Positions 51,969-61,396 are shown, numbered from the stretch's first letter. The stretch is 64,000 bases of DNA from Streptomyces sp. AJS327 (GCF_013450295.1 NZ_SKBR01000003.1:248001-312000); one strand, 5' to 3'. A program made the numbers and translations. The notes: generated from the letters alone by a model not told the origin.

Positions 51969-53300
51969 TTACGGAGCGGCGGTGTCCGGCGCTTCGTTAG
52001 CGGGTGTTTCACGTGAAACGGCGGCGCGGGAACGCCTCGTGACGAGAAGGGCCAGGGCGGTCCCGGCGTACAGCAGCGCCACGGTGATCACCAGGGGCAC
52101 CGAGCGGCCGTCCGGAGGCAGTATCAGCGCGGCGACCCCGGCGGCGGCGACGAACGCCACGTTGAACAGCATGTCGTAGAGGGCGAAGACGCGGCCCCGG
52201 AAGGCGTCGTCCACCGTGGTCTGCACGGTGGTGTCGGTAGCGATCTTCGAGCCTTGTGTCACCAAACCCAGGACGAAGGCGGCCACCATCATCGGCGCCG
52301 CGGCGAAGGGCAGGGCCAGCGCGGGCTCCAGGAGCGCGGGCGCCGCCGCGCACAGCGTGAGCCACCCGAAGGCGCCGAACCGCTGCACTATCCAGGGCGT
52401 GATGACGGCGGCGACGAAGAAGCCGAACCCGGAGATGGTGACGGCGAGCCCCAGCAGCCCGATCCCGCCCTCGGGGTCCTCGCCGTCCGACCAGGCGTAC
52501 CGGCAGAGCATCAGCAGCAGCACGGTCAGGGCGCCGTAGCAGAACCGCATCATCGACATCGCGGCCAGCGAGTGGGCCGCGGGGCGGCGCTCTCCGAGGT
52601 GCCGGAGTCCGGCGAGGAGTCCGCGGGCGGTGCTGGCGACCGCCGCCAGCACCCGGGGCTGTACCTGGCGTGCGTCCGGCCCGAGTTGGTCGGCGGTCAT
52701 CCGGAGTGCCGAGAGTCCCGCGAGGAGGTAGAGCGCCGCGCCCGTGGCCACCACCGCCGCGTCGGCGGCCCGTCCGCCGGAGGGGCCGATGAACCGCACC
52801 GCGAACGCCACCCCGCCGCCCGCGGTGGCGGCCAGGGTTCCGGCGGTGGGCGAGAGGGAGTTGGCGATGACCAGCCGCTCCTCGTCCACCACTCGCGGGA
52901 GCGAGGCGGAGAGCCCGGCGAGGATGAACCGGTTGACGGCGGTGACGGAGAGCGCGGAGAGGTAGAACAGCCACTCCGGAACGGCGCCCAGCACCAGTGC
53001 GGCGGTGCCCAGGGCGAGTAGTGCCCGCAGCAGGTTGCCGAAGAGCAGCACCTGGCGTCGCCGCCACCGGTCGAGGAGCACTCCGGCGAAGGGGCCGAGC
53101 AGTGAGTACGGGAGCAGCAGGACGGCCATGGCGGAGGCGATCGCGGCGGGGGAGGTCTCCTTCTCCGGGGAGAACACCACGTAGGTCGCGAGGGCCACCT
53201 GGTAGACGCCGTCCGCGAGTTGGGAGAGCAGCCGGACGGTGAGGAGCCGCTGGAAGCCGGGGAAGCGCAGCAGGGTCCGGAGATCACGTACGACAGCCAT
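51969..53300 (-). CDS. MFS transporter
   Basis: 443 residues with about 12 membrane segments. The N-terminal region (LLTVRLLSQLADGVYQVALATYVVFSPEKETSPAAIASAMAVLLLPYSLLGPFAGVLLDRWRRRQVLL) shows the MFS loop signature DRWRRR. The subclass resembles actinobacterial drug or macrolide-type exporters of the MFS_3 kind, but the substrate is unknown. The C-terminal tail contains VSRET encoded by parS site 7. It is separated from the GT87 gene by 50 bp holding parS site 8, on the same strand. Confidence 0.88.
   Translation of the reverse strand: MAVVRDLRTLLRFPGFQRLLTVRLLSQLADGVYQVALATYVVFSPEKETSPAAIASAMAVLLLPYSLLGPFAGVLLDRWRRRQVLLFGNLLRALLALGTAALVLGAVPEWLFYLSALSVTAVNRFILAGLSASLPRVVDEERLVIANSLSPTAGTLAATAGGGVAFAVRFIGPSGGRAADAAVVATGAALYLLAGLSALRMTADQLGPDARQVQPRVLAAVASTARGLLAGLRHLGERRPAAHSLAAMSMMRFCYGALTVLLLMLCRYAWSDGEDPEGGIGLLGLAVTISGFGFFVAAVITPWIVQRFGAFGWLTLCAAAPALLEPALALPFAAAPMMVAAFVLGLVTQGSKIATDTTVQTTVDDAFRGRVFALYDMLFNVAFVAAAGVAALILPPDGRSVPLVITVALLYAGTALALLVTRRSRAAVSRETPANEAPDTAAP
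52006..52019. promoter_or_regulatory. parS: parS site 7 (inside MFS gene)
   Basis: Exact palindrome in the last codons of the MFS gene, encoding V-S-R-E-T. Confidence 0.95.
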
Positions 53301-53325
53301 CGGCCAGCCTCACAGGGTTGGCGCC

Positions 53326-53339
53326 GTTTCACGTGAAAC
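53326..53339. promoter_or_regulatory. parS: parS site 8 (intergenic)
   Basis: Exact palindrome between the MFS start and the GT87 gene stop. It is the outermost site seen in this window. Confidence 0.95.
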
Positions 53340-53349
53340 AGCGCTCAGT

Positions 53350-54858
53350 TCACGGTCGTCCCCACCGCACGTGGGTCTCCTTGGGCGGGGACGTGGTGCC
53401 GTAGGGAGGCGGCGGTGTGCTCCTCCGGTCGGTGCCGGGGGTGCTGAGGACGAAGGTGTCGGGTGCGCGGTCCAGGACGCCGCCCGCCGGATCGTCGGAG
53501 CCGTCCTGACGGACCGGGTCGTACTCCGGCAGCAGCGCGTCGCGCACTATCAGAGCACACAGGTAGAGGGTGCCGAGCAGGTGGGCGACGATCACCACGT
53601 GGTAGCCCTCGGGAGGCAGCCCCTGGTGCTTGTCGCCGCCCTGGGTGTAGGCGATGTACATCCAGACACCCAGGAAGTACAGACACTCGCAGGCCTGCCA
53701 GATGAGCATGTCGCGCCACTTGGGGCGGGCCAGCACCGCGAGCGGGATCAGCCAGAGCACATACTGCGGTGAGTAGACCTTGTTGGTGAGGATGAAGAGC
53801 GCGACGACCAGGAAGGCCAGCTGGGCCAGCCGGGGGCGGCGCGGTGCGGCCAGGGCCAGCCAGGCGATCCCGAGACAGCCGACGACCATCAGCGCGGTGG
53901 CGATGGTGTTCACGGTGTCGCGATCTAGCTCGCCGTCCCAGCGCTGGTTGATGACGAGCCAGAAGGAGCCGAAGTCGACGCCGCGCTTCTGGCTGAAGGT
54001 GTAGAACTTCGCCCAGCCCTGCGGGGCGAGCGCCATCACGGGGACGTTCACCACCGCCCAGGCGACGAGGGCGCCGCCCAGCGCCTGGAAGAAGGCCCGC
54101 CAGCGTCCCGCGCGCCAGCAGAGCAGCAGCAACGGCCCCAGGAGCAGCGCCGGGTAGAGCTTCGCGGCGGTGGCGAGGCCGATCAATACCCCGGCGGCGA
54201 GCGTCCTGCTCCGGGACCACATCAGTAGGGCGGCCGCGGTGAGTGCCACGGCCAGCAGGTCCCAGTTGATGGTGGCGGTGAGCGCGAGGGCGGGGGCGAG
54301 CGCGAGGAGCAGCGCGTCCCAGGGGCGCCGCCGGTGGGTGCGGGCCACGCAGACGGTCATGACCACGGCGCAGACCATCAGCATGCCGGCGTTGACCAGC
54401 CAGTAGTGCTGTTGCCGGGCCACGTCCCCGTCCCCGAAGGTCAGCCAGGCGGCGACCTTCATGAACACCCCGGTGAGGACCGGGTATTCGAGGTACTCCA
54501 TATCGCCGTCCAGGCGGTCGAAGTAGGGGATGAGCCCGTCAGCGAAGCCGCGGCCGCCGAAGAGGTGCGGGATGTCGGAGTAACAGGCGTGCACGTACTG
54601 GCTGGTGGGGTCGCCGGAGAACCAGGAGCCGTCGTAGCACGGCAGCTTCTGCACCATCCCGAGGGCGAACATCCCGATCGCCACCAGCACGATCACCCGC
54701 ACCGGGGACCACCACTGGCCGCCGGTCAGCGCGCGCCGCCCGAGCGGGCCGCCGAGCAGCTCGCTGCCCGCTCGCGCTGTCTGGTCCTCCTCGGTGGGGC
54801 GTACGCGGTTCGCCGTCGTGGGGGCGCCGGGCCGGTCGCTGGGGTACGCGCGCGTCAT
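53350..54858 (-). CDS. GT87-type membrane glycosyltransferase
   Basis: About 502 residues with roughly ten membrane helices. The first extracytoplasmic loop (CYDGSWFSGDPTSQYVHACYSDIPHLFGGRGFADGLIPYFDRLDGDMEYLEYPVLTGVF) has the acidic pattern and YLEYPVLTG of the GT-C GT87 (DUF2029) mannosyltransferases. These use polyprenyl-phosphate sugars in cell-envelope glycan synthesis. ATG 54858 is chosen over the frame start 54942; CAGGAT lies 7 bases upstream, either a -10 for a leaderless message or an AGGA ribosome site. It lies next to the PBP gene. Confidence 0.88.
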   Translation of the reverse strand: MTRAYPSDRPGAPTTANRVRPTEEDQTARAGSELLGGPLGRRALTGGQWWSPVRVIVLVAIGMFALGMVQKLPCYDGSWFSGDPTSQYVHACYSDIPHLFGGRGFADGLIPYFDRLDGDMEYLEYPVLTGVFMKVAAWLTFGDGDVARQQHYWLVNAGMLMVCAVVMTVCVARTHRRRPWDALLLALAPALALTATINWDLLAVALTAAALLMWSRSRTLAAGVLIGLATAAKLYPALLLGPLLLLCWRAGRWRAFFQALGGALVAWAVVNVPVMALAPQGWAKFYTFSQKRGVDFGSFWLVINQRWDGELDRDTVNTIATALMVVGCLGIAWLALAAPRRPRLAQLAFLVVALFILTNKVYSPQYVLWLIPLAVLARPKWRDMLIWQACECLYFLGVWMYIAYTQGGDKHQGLPPEGYHVVIVAHLLGTLYLCALIVRDALLPEYDPVRQDGSDDPAGGVLDRAPDTFVLSTPGTDRRSTPPPPYGTTSPPKETHVRWGRP

Positions 54859-55048
54859 GGGCACATCCTGCCGTACGGCGTCCGCCGTCCGTGCGGCACG
54901 GAGCCGGTGCGCGACGGGGCCGGGGCGGGGTCCCTCCACCACTTCGGCCCCGGACTCCAGCTCCCGTGGGGGCTGGGGTCCGGGGCCGGGGTTCAGCGGA
55001 GCGGGACCCAGGGGGTTACCGCGTCAGCTCCGGGGGTGTGGGGCGGTG

Positions 55049-57763
55049 TCATTCCTCGGTGCGCGCGCCCATCGGCCCACCGAATATCCCTCCGTTGTCG
55101 TTCCCTCCGTTGCCCGGGCCTCCGTCGGCTCCGCCGTCTCCGCCGCCGCCGTCCTGACCGCCGTTCTGGCCACCGTTGTCGGCTCCGCCGTCTCCGCCGG
55201 TCTGCCCCTCGTTCTCCTTGCAGGGGATGTCCCAGTCGGCGCAGGTGTCGGTTGGATCCGGGGTCGGGGAGGGGCTGTCCTCGTCGTCCGACGGGCTCTC
55301 GGAGGGCTCGTCGCTGGGCTCCGGCTCCTCGGGAGTGTCGGTGGGGGTGGGCTGTGGGGTGGGGCTGGCGCCGTCGCCGTAGACCTTCTCGCCGATCGGG
55401 GTCGGCTCCGGGAACGGCAGCGCCTTTGTGCCCTTGAGCGCGCCGGTCATGTAGGCCGTCCAGATCTCAGCGGGGAAGGAGGCGCCGTGGATCTTCTTCT
55501 GGCCGCCGGTGCCGAACATGGAGAGGAACTTGGGGTTCTTCGCCTGGTCGTCGGCCCGCCACATGCCGATGGTCGTGGACAGCTGCGGGGTGTACCCGGA
55601 GAACCAGGCCGAGCGGTTGTCGTCGGTGGTGCCGGTCTTGCCCGCCGCCGGGCGGTTGAGGCCCTGGGCGGCCGTGCCGGTGCCCTTCTTGACCACCGTC
55701 TCCAGCACGCTCGTCACGTTGTTGGCGACCGCCGGGTCGAAGGCGGGCTTGGTCTCCGCGTCGTGTTCGTAGGGCGGTTCGCCCTCCTTCTCGATGCGGG
55801 TGACGGAGTAGGGCTCGGCGGCCATCCCGCTCTTGGCGAAGGTGCCGTAGGCGTTCGCCATCCGGATCGCGCTGGGCGCCGAGGTGCCGAGCGAGAAGGT
55901 CGGGGTGAGCGAGGCCATGCTGGCGTCGTCCTTGAGTCCGGCCCGGACCGAGGCCGCCTTCACCTCCTTCAGCCCGACGTCCATCCCGAGCTGGATGAAG
56001 GGGGTGTTGACGGAGTGCTGCATCGCGGTGCGGAGGTCGACCTTGCCGTAGTCCTTACCGCCGTCGTTCTTCTGATGCCACTCCTTGCCGTCCTTGTCGT
56101 GCCAGATCTCCCCGCGGTAGTCGCGCAGTTTGATCTTGTTGTCGCCGTCGTAGACGCTGGTCGGACTGACCTTCTTGCGTTGGTCCTCGCCCTGGTCCTC
56201 CGGCCCGGCGGGGTTGCGCACGCCGTCCTTCATCGCGGCCGCCAGCACGAACGGCTTGAAGGTCGAACCGACCTGGACGCCGGTGTAGTCCGCGTTGTTG
56301 TTGAAGTGCTTCGTCGCGTCGCTGCCGCCGTAGATCGCCTGGATCGCTCCGTCGCCCGGCTTCACCGAGGCCCCACCGAACTGGACGTACTTGTCGGTCT
56401 TCGGGCGCTTCTTCGCGTCGATGTTGCGCTTCTCCACCGTTTCGACGGCCCGCTTCAGGGCGCCCGTCTTCTTCTTGTCGAAGGTGGTGTAGATCTTGTA
56501 GCCGCCCTTGTCGAGCTGCTGCTTGGTGATCCCGGTATCCGGGTTGCTGGTGATGGAGTTGTTCGCCAGCTCCACCATGTAGCCCTTCTGGCCCTTGAGT
56601 CCGGTGGCGGGCTTGGGCGGATCCGGGTCGGGGAAGCCCTTGCCGACGTACCGGTCCCGGTCGGACTTGGACATCTTGCCGATCTCGACCTGCCGGTCCA
56701 GCGTCCACTTCCAGCGGGCCTTGGCCCGGCTCTCGTTCTTCTCCTTGGTGGCGATGGAGCCGTAGCCGCCGGCCGGGTCGTACAGGTTGGGGCCGTTCAG
56801 CACGGCGGAGAGGAACGCGCTCTGGCTCGGGTCGAGTTTGTCGGAGTCGACGCCGTAGTAGGCCTGGGCGGCGGACTGGATACCGTACGCACCGCGGCCG
56901 TAGTAGGCGGTGTTGAGGTATCCGGAGAGGATGTCCGGCTTGTCCTCCTTGGCGCCCACCTTTATGGAGATGAACAGCTCCTTGACCTTTCGCGAGACCG
57001 TCTGCGAATTGTCCAGGTAGGTGTTCTTCACGTACTGCTGGGTGATGGTGGAACCGGACTGGGTGTCGCCGCCGGTCGCCATCCGCGCGACCGCGCGCGC
57101 GATGCCCATCGGGTCAACGCCCTTGTCCTGGTAGAAGGTCTCGTTCTCCGCCGCGATCACCGCCCACTGCATCGACTGCGGGATCTTCGACAGCGGCACG
57201 ACCTGACGGTTCTCGTCCCCGCCACCGGCCACGGCCATCTGGCTCTTGTCGGACCAGTAGTAGACGTTCTTCTCGGACTTGGCCGCGGCCTGGGCGTCCG
57301 GCACCTGCACCATCCACAGCCCGATGCCCACCAGCCCCACCAGCAGCCCCAGGAACGCGACGCAGAGGCCCAGGACCTGTTTCCAGGAGGGCATCCAGCG
57401 CCGCATCCCCTGCTTGGTGGAGCGGGGGTAGTCGATCAGCCGCTTCTTCGGGGGCTCCGGGCGTCCGCGTCCGCGCGGGCCTCTGGGTCCCTCCCCGGTG
57501 CCTCCGCCGCGCCTGCCGCCGCCTCCGCCTCCACGGGCCCCCCCGGCCCCCGCGCCCGCGGCGACGGACGCCTGCTGCCCGGTGGCGCGGCGCCTTCCGC
57601 CGCTTCCTCCCGTTGCGCGGGGCGCCGCCCTGCGGGCTGCTGCGCGGCTGCCGTTCGAGGTCGGTGACGCGCCATGGGACGCCGCCGCTCGGCCGGACGC
57701 CGGCGGCTGCTGCGCTGCGCGTCGACCGCGCCCCTGCGGCGGCTTTCGACGGTGCTCGCTCAT
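55049..57763 (-). CDS. Class A penicillin-binding protein (transglycosylase/transpeptidase)
   Basis: 904 residues. An Arg/Gly-rich cytoplasmic start (1-135) precedes a membrane helix (VLGLCVAFLGLLVGLVGIGLWMV). The GT51 domain has AVIAAENETFYQDKGVDPMGIARAV with the catalytic Glu and GGSTITQQYVKN-like block. The transpeptidase domain has SxxK (GSTFKPFV), SxN (HSVNTPF) and KTG (AGKTGTTDD). The tail is Pro/Ser/Glu then Gly/Asn/Gln-rich, outside the cell. It builds peptidoglycan. GAGGAG lies 11 bases before ATG 57763. Confidence 0.95.
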   Translation of the reverse strand: MSEHRRKPPQGRGRRAAQQPPASGRAAASHGASPTSNGSRAAARRAAPRATGGSGGRRRATGQQASVAAGAGAGGARGGGGGGRRGGGTGEGPRGPRGRGRPEPPKKRLIDYPRSTKQGMRRWMPSWKQVLGLCVAFLGLLVGLVGIGLWMVQVPDAQAAAKSEKNVYYWSDKSQMAVAGGGDENRQVVPLSKIPQSMQWAVIAAENETFYQDKGVDPMGIARAVARMATGGDTQSGSTITQQYVKNTYLDNSQTVSRKVKELFISIKVGAKEDKPDILSGYLNTAYYGRGAYGIQSAAQAYYGVDSDKLDPSQSAFLSAVLNGPNLYDPAGGYGSIATKEKNESRAKARWKWTLDRQVEIGKMSKSDRDRYVGKGFPDPDPPKPATGLKGQKGYMVELANNSITSNPDTGITKQQLDKGGYKIYTTFDKKKTGALKRAVETVEKRNIDAKKRPKTDKYVQFGGASVKPGDGAIQAIYGGSDATKHFNNNADYTGVQVGSTFKPFVLAAAMKDGVRNPAGPEDQGEDQRKKVSPTSVYDGDNKIKLRDYRGEIWHDKDGKEWHQKNDGGKDYGKVDLRTAMQHSVNTPFIQLGMDVGLKEVKAASVRAGLKDDASMASLTPTFSLGTSAPSAIRMANAYGTFAKSGMAAEPYSVTRIEKEGEPPYEHDAETKPAFDPAVANNVTSVLETVVKKGTGTAAQGLNRPAAGKTGTTDDNRSAWFSGYTPQLSTTIGMWRADDQAKNPKFLSMFGTGGQKKIHGASFPAEIWTAYMTGALKGTKALPFPEPTPIGEKVYGDGASPTPQPTPTDTPEEPEPSDEPSESPSDDEDSPSPTPDPTDTCADWDIPCKENEGQTGGDGGADNGGQNGGQDGGGGDGGADGGPGNGGNDNGGIFGGPMGARTEE

Positions 57764-58270
57764 TGGAACAGCTACTCCTCGGGCAGGCGGTCGTTGCGCC
57801 TGAAGGTGGCAGTTGACTTCTGGTCCCCCCGAGTGCGGCAGCTCCGGCTGACCGAATCTGGCCGCACCGCACCCCGGGCGAGGACGTGTGGGCGCCCCGT
57901 GTGGTTCCCCGTGGTGGTCTGCACAGCGGACAGACTACGCAGCTCCAAAACCTCCGTGGAGGCACATTCGCCTCAATCGCCGCACAGCGACTGTGACGAA
58001 TCAGTGATCTGAATCCCTTCCCCCCACCCCCTCTTGTCGGTTGGGGCCTCGGTCTCTATCGTCGAGATGTATCGAGCCGATACATCGGGTTGACCGATCG
58101 GATGTCCGGGCCCAACGGCGAGCCCCGGTAGCCAGATCCGGCCGCCCTCCGGCTACCGGCGGGACGGGCAGGTCAGGGGGTATCCCGTCGCCCGGTGCCG
58201 GTTCGGCGGCCGGAGCACACCGGACGGGAGCGCGCGGAACGCGTCGGGGATCGTGAGTGGGGAGGCGGAG
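57764..58270. other. Divergent intergenic region of PBP and PadR genes
   Basis: About 500 bp. It holds the PBP promoter region, a candidate PadR-gene promoter with TTGTCG (58034-58039) and TATCGT (58057-58062) 17 bp apart, and the palindrome at 58066-58086. No gene is seen. Confidence 0.55.
58066..58086. promoter_or_regulatory. Palindromic operator upstream of the PadR gene
   Basis: GATGTATCG-AGC-CGATACATC, perfect 9-bp arms with a 3-bp spacer. It follows a candidate promoter by 3 bp, so a bound protein would block transcription. PadR operators often have ATGT...ACAT ends, as here. Confidence 0.7.
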
Positions 58271-58993
58271 ATGGGCAGGCGCTCCGGAATTCTTGAGTTC
58301 GCCGTGCTCGGCCTGCTCCGTGAGTCCCCGATGCACGGGTACGAGTTGCGGAAGCGGCTCAACACCTCGCTGGGCGTCTTCCGCGCCTTCAGTTACGGCT
58401 CGCTCTACCCGTGCCTCAAGGCGCTGGTGCAGTGCGGCTGGCTGGTGGAGGAGAGCGGTCCGGAACCACGGGAGACCGCCGGGCAGTCCGCCCAACTCTC
58501 CGGCCGCCGGGCGAAGATCGTCTACCGGCTGACGGGCGAGGGCAAGGAGCGGTTCGAGGAGTTGCTCGCCCAGACCGGCCCGGACGCCTGGGAGGACGAG
58601 CACTTCGGTATTCGGTTCGCGTTCTTCGGCCAGACCTCACGCGACGTCCGGATGCGGGTCCTGGAGGGGCGGCGCAGCCGACTGGAGGAGCGGCTCGCGA
58701 AGATGCGGGCCTCCCTCGCCCGGACCCGTGAGCGGCTGGACGACTACACGCTGGAGCTGCAACGGCACGGCATGGAGTCCGTGGAACGCGAGGTCCGCTG
58801 GCTCAACGAGCTGATCGAGAGCGAGCGGGCAGGGCATGACCGCCGGGACGCCGCCGAGGAGTCGGCGGAGTACCGCGCGGAGCAAGCGGGCGGTCAGACC
58901 CGGCACCGGGACGCCGATTCCTCGGCGGCTTCCGGGGAGCACTCCCCGGGGGGCACGTCCGGGCCGGATCCGTCCGGTGAGACCGACAAGTGA
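58271..58993 (+). CDS. PadR-family transcriptional regulator
   Basis: About 240 residues. A PadR winged helix opens the protein (ILEFAVLGLLRESPMHGYELRKRLNTSLGVFRAFSYGSLYPCLKALVQCGWLVEE). A helical dimer region follows (RMRVLEGRRSRLEERLAKMRASLARTRERLDDYTLELQRHGMESVEREVRWLNELIE), then a 60-residue disordered tail. ATG 58271 has GGGGAGG upstream; the GTG 58253 is less likely. It probably binds the palindrome at 58066-58086 and may control inositol-phosphate synthase, which starts 50 bp beyond its stop. Confidence 0.92.
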   Translation: MGRRSGILEFAVLGLLRESPMHGYELRKRLNTSLGVFRAFSYGSLYPCLKALVQCGWLVEESGPEPRETAGQSAQLSGRRAKIVYRLTGEGKERFEELLAQTGPDAWEDEHFGIRFAFFGQTSRDVRMRVLEGRRSRLEERLAKMRASLARTRERLDDYTLELQRHGMESVEREVRWLNELIESERAGHDRRDAAEESAEYRAEQAGGQTRHRDADSSAASGEHSPGGTSGPDPSGETDK

Positions 58994-59043
58994 GCCCCGC
59001 AACGAGCGCGGGGCTCGGCGAGAACACACAGGGAGTAACCGGA

Positions 59044-60126
59044 ATGGGTTCGGTTCGCGTAGCCATCGCAGGTGTGGGCAACTGCGCCGCCTCACTGGTG
59101 CAGGGCGTCGAGTACTACAAGGACGCCGACCCTGACAGCAGGGTGCCCGGGCTGATGCACGTCCAGTTCGGCGACTACCACGTGCGGGACGTGGAGTTCG
59201 TCGCCGCCTTCGACGTGGACGGCAAGAAGGTCGGCCTCGACCTCTCGGACGCCATCGGCGCCAGCGAGAACAACACCATCAAGATCTGTGACGTGCCGCC
59301 GAGCGGGGTCCCGGTGCAGCGCGGGCACACCCACGACGGGCTGGGGAAGTACTACCGGCAGACCATCGAGGAGTCGACCGCCGAGCCGGTGGACGTCGTC
59401 CAGGTGCTCCGCGACACCCAGGCCGACGTGCTGGTCTGCTACCTGCCGGTGGGCTCGCAGACGGCGGCCGAGTTCTACGCCCAGTGCGCCCTCGACGCGG
59501 GGGTGGCCTTCGTCAACGCGCTGCCGGTGTTCATCGCGGGGACCAAGGAGTGGGCGGACAGGTTCACCGCCGCCGGGGTGCCGATCGTCGGTGACGACAT
59601 CAAGTCCCAGGTGGGCGCGACTATTACGCACCGGGTGATGGCCAAGCTGTTCGAGGACCGGGGCGTCATCCTGGACCGCACGATGCAGCTGAACGTCGGC
59701 GGCAACATGGACTTCAAGAACATGCTGGAGCGGGAGCGGCTGGAGTCCAAGAAGATCTCCAAGACCCAGGCGGTCACCTCGCAGATCCCCGACCGGGACC
59801 TCGGCGCGGACAACGTGCACATCGGCCCGTCCGACTTCGTGGCCTGGCTGGACGACCGCAAGTGGGCCTACGTCCGCCTGGAGGGCCGGGCGTTCGGCGA
59901 CGTGCCGCTGAACCTGGAGTACAAGCTGGAGGTCTGGGACTCCCCCAACTCCGCCGGGGTCATCATCGACGCGCTGCGCGCCGCGAAGATCGCCAAGGAC
60001 CGTGGGATCGGCGGGCCGATCCTCTCCGCGTCCTCGTACTTCATGAAGTCGCCGCCCGTGCAGTACTTCGACGACGAGGCGCGGCGCAACGTCCAGCGCT
60101 TCATCGACGGCGAGTCCGAGCGCTGA
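59044..60126 (+). CDS. ino1: Inositol-3-phosphate synthase
   Basis: 360 residues. It converts glucose 6-phosphate to inositol 3-phosphate with NAD, feeding mycothiol and inositol phospholipids. The Rossmann motif AIAGVGNCAASLVQG is near the start; GDDIKSQVGATITHRVMAKLF, LNVGGNMDFKNM and SPNSAGVIIDALRAAK are family blocks. ATG 59044 has AGGGAG upstream; the frame from 58990 overlaps the PadR stop. It is likely cotranscribed with the PadR gene, and two hairpins follow. The pathway links to the mycothiol-dependent enzyme family seen at 4.9 kb. Confidence 0.97.
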   Translation: MGSVRVAIAGVGNCAASLVQGVEYYKDADPDSRVPGLMHVQFGDYHVRDVEFVAAFDVDGKKVGLDLSDAIGASENNTIKICDVPPSGVPVQRGHTHDGLGKYYRQTIEESTAEPVDVVQVLRDTQADVLVCYLPVGSQTAAEFYAQCALDAGVAFVNALPVFIAGTKEWADRFTAAGVPIVGDDIKSQVGATITHRVMAKLFEDRGVILDRTMQLNVGGNMDFKNMLERERLESKKISKTQAVTSQIPDRDLGADNVHIGPSDFVAWLDDRKWAYVRLEGRAFGDVPLNLEYKLEVWDSPNSAGVIIDALRAAKIAKDRGIGGPILSASSYFMKSPPVQYFDDEARRNVQRFIDGESER

Positions 60127-60146
60127 GCCACCCCGGAGGGGGAACG

Positions 60147-60185
60147 GCGTCCGGCGGTCCCCGCCGTGAGCGGACCGCCGGACGC
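60147..60185. terminator. First hairpin between ino1 and the converging operon
   Basis: Perfect 14-bp arms at 60147-60160 and 60172-60185, loop of 11. It lies 20 bp after the ino1 stop. Confidence 0.8.
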
Positions 60186-60199
60186 TGAGCGCGACTGAG

Positions 60200-60234
60200 C
60201 GCACCCGGACACGGAACGACCGTGTCCGGGTGCG
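60200..60234. terminator. Second hairpin between ino1 and the converging operon
   Basis: Perfect 15-bp arms at 60200-60214 and 60220-60234, loop of 5. Together with the first it forms a double terminator between converging transcripts. Confidence 0.8.
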
Positions 60235-60364
60235 AACTGGCCGTCGTGCGGCCGGAGATGACCGTATGGGGCCGGAGACGACCGTCTCCCGCCGCGAGCC
60301 AGCCCGGCGGCGAGCGCCCCGCCGGGCGCTTCACCGCACGCGGCTCAGCGGTGGTGCACGCGGC

Positions 60365-61396
60365 TCAGCGGTCCACCGCGCGGTCCACCATCGTCGTGGT
60401 GTGCCGCAGATGCGCCGTCAGCTCCTCGCCCACGCGCGGCTCCGGAGCGTCCGACGGGACGAACAGGATGGACACCTGCATGTGCGGCGGCTCGGCGAAC
60501 CACCGCTGCTTACCGCCCCACACGAACGGCGAGAGGTTGCGGTTCACGGTGGCCAGCCCGGCCCGCGCCACGCCCTTGGCGCGCGAGGTCATCCCGTGCA
60601 GCGCCTTCGGGGACTCCAGCCCCACCCCGTGCGAGGTGCCGCCCGCGACGACGACCAGCCAGCCGTCGCCGCCCGCCTTCTGCTGGCGGTAGCCGAAGCG
60701 GTCCCCCTTCGCGACCGGGGTGACGTCCAGCACCGTGCCCCGGTACTCCGTCGCGTCGTGGTCGCCCAGCCACAGCTGGGTGCCGATCCGCGCGCGGAAC
60801 CGCGTCTGCGGGAACTGCTGCTGCAACGTGGCGAACTCATCCGGCTTCAGATGGCTGACGAACATCGTGTCCAGCGGCAGCCGGGCCGTGCGCAGCCGGT
60901 CCATCCAGCCGATGACCTCCTCCACCGCGTCCGAGCCGTCCGCCCGGTCCAGCGGCAGGTGGATCGCGAAGCCCTCCAGCCGCACCTCCCCGATGGCCGC
61001 GTGCAGATGGGGCAGGTCCGCCTCGGTGACGCCGTGCCGCTTCATGCTGCTCATCACCTCGATGACCACCCGGGCCCGGCGCATCAGTCCCAGCCCCTCG
61101 ACCGAGGAGACCGAGCGGATCGCGCGGTCCGGGAGCGGCACCGGCTCCTCGTCCCGGCGGTACGGGGTCAGGACCAGCAGGTCACCGCTGAAGTAGTCCT
61201 TGATCCGCGCCGCCTCGTACGTCGTCCCCACGGCGAGCACGTCGGAGCCGAAACGGGTGGCCTCCTCCGCGAGCCGCTCGTGGCCGAACCCGTAGCCGTT
61301 GCCCTTGCAGACCGGGACGATGCCGGGGAACTGCTGGAGCACCGACTGCTGGTGCGCCCGCCAACGAGTGGTGTCGACGTAGAGGGTGAGCGCCAT
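60365..61396 (-). CDS. Alanine racemase N-terminal-domain (PLP) protein
   Basis: A 343-residue protein. The fold-type III PLP barrel is shown by Lys31 in VPVCKGNGYGFG. VEVMSSMKRHGV fits a barrel strand, and the end (QLWLGDHDATEYRGTVLDVTPVAKGDRFGYRQQ) matches the alanine racemase C-terminal beta domain only in part. It is not the normal housekeeping enzyme. Its tight pairing with FemX suggests a role with peptidoglycan cross-bridge or stem amino acids. Whether it racemises alanine is open. Confidence 0.8.
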   Translation of the reverse strand: MALTLYVDTTRWRAHQQSVLQQFPGIVPVCKGNGYGFGHERLAEEATRFGSDVLAVGTTYEAARIKDYFSGDLLVLTPYRRDEEPVPLPDRAIRSVSSVEGLGLMRRARVVIEVMSSMKRHGVTEADLPHLHAAIGEVRLEGFAIHLPLDRADGSDAVEEVIGWMDRLRTARLPLDTMFVSHLKPDEFATLQQQFPQTRFRARIGTQLWLGDHDATEYRGTVLDVTPVAKGDRFGYRQQKAGGDGWLVVVAGGTSHGVGLESPKALHGMTSRAKGVARAGLATVNRNLSPFVWGGKQRWFAEPPHMQVSILFVPSDAPEPRVGEELTAHLRHTTTMVDRAVDR

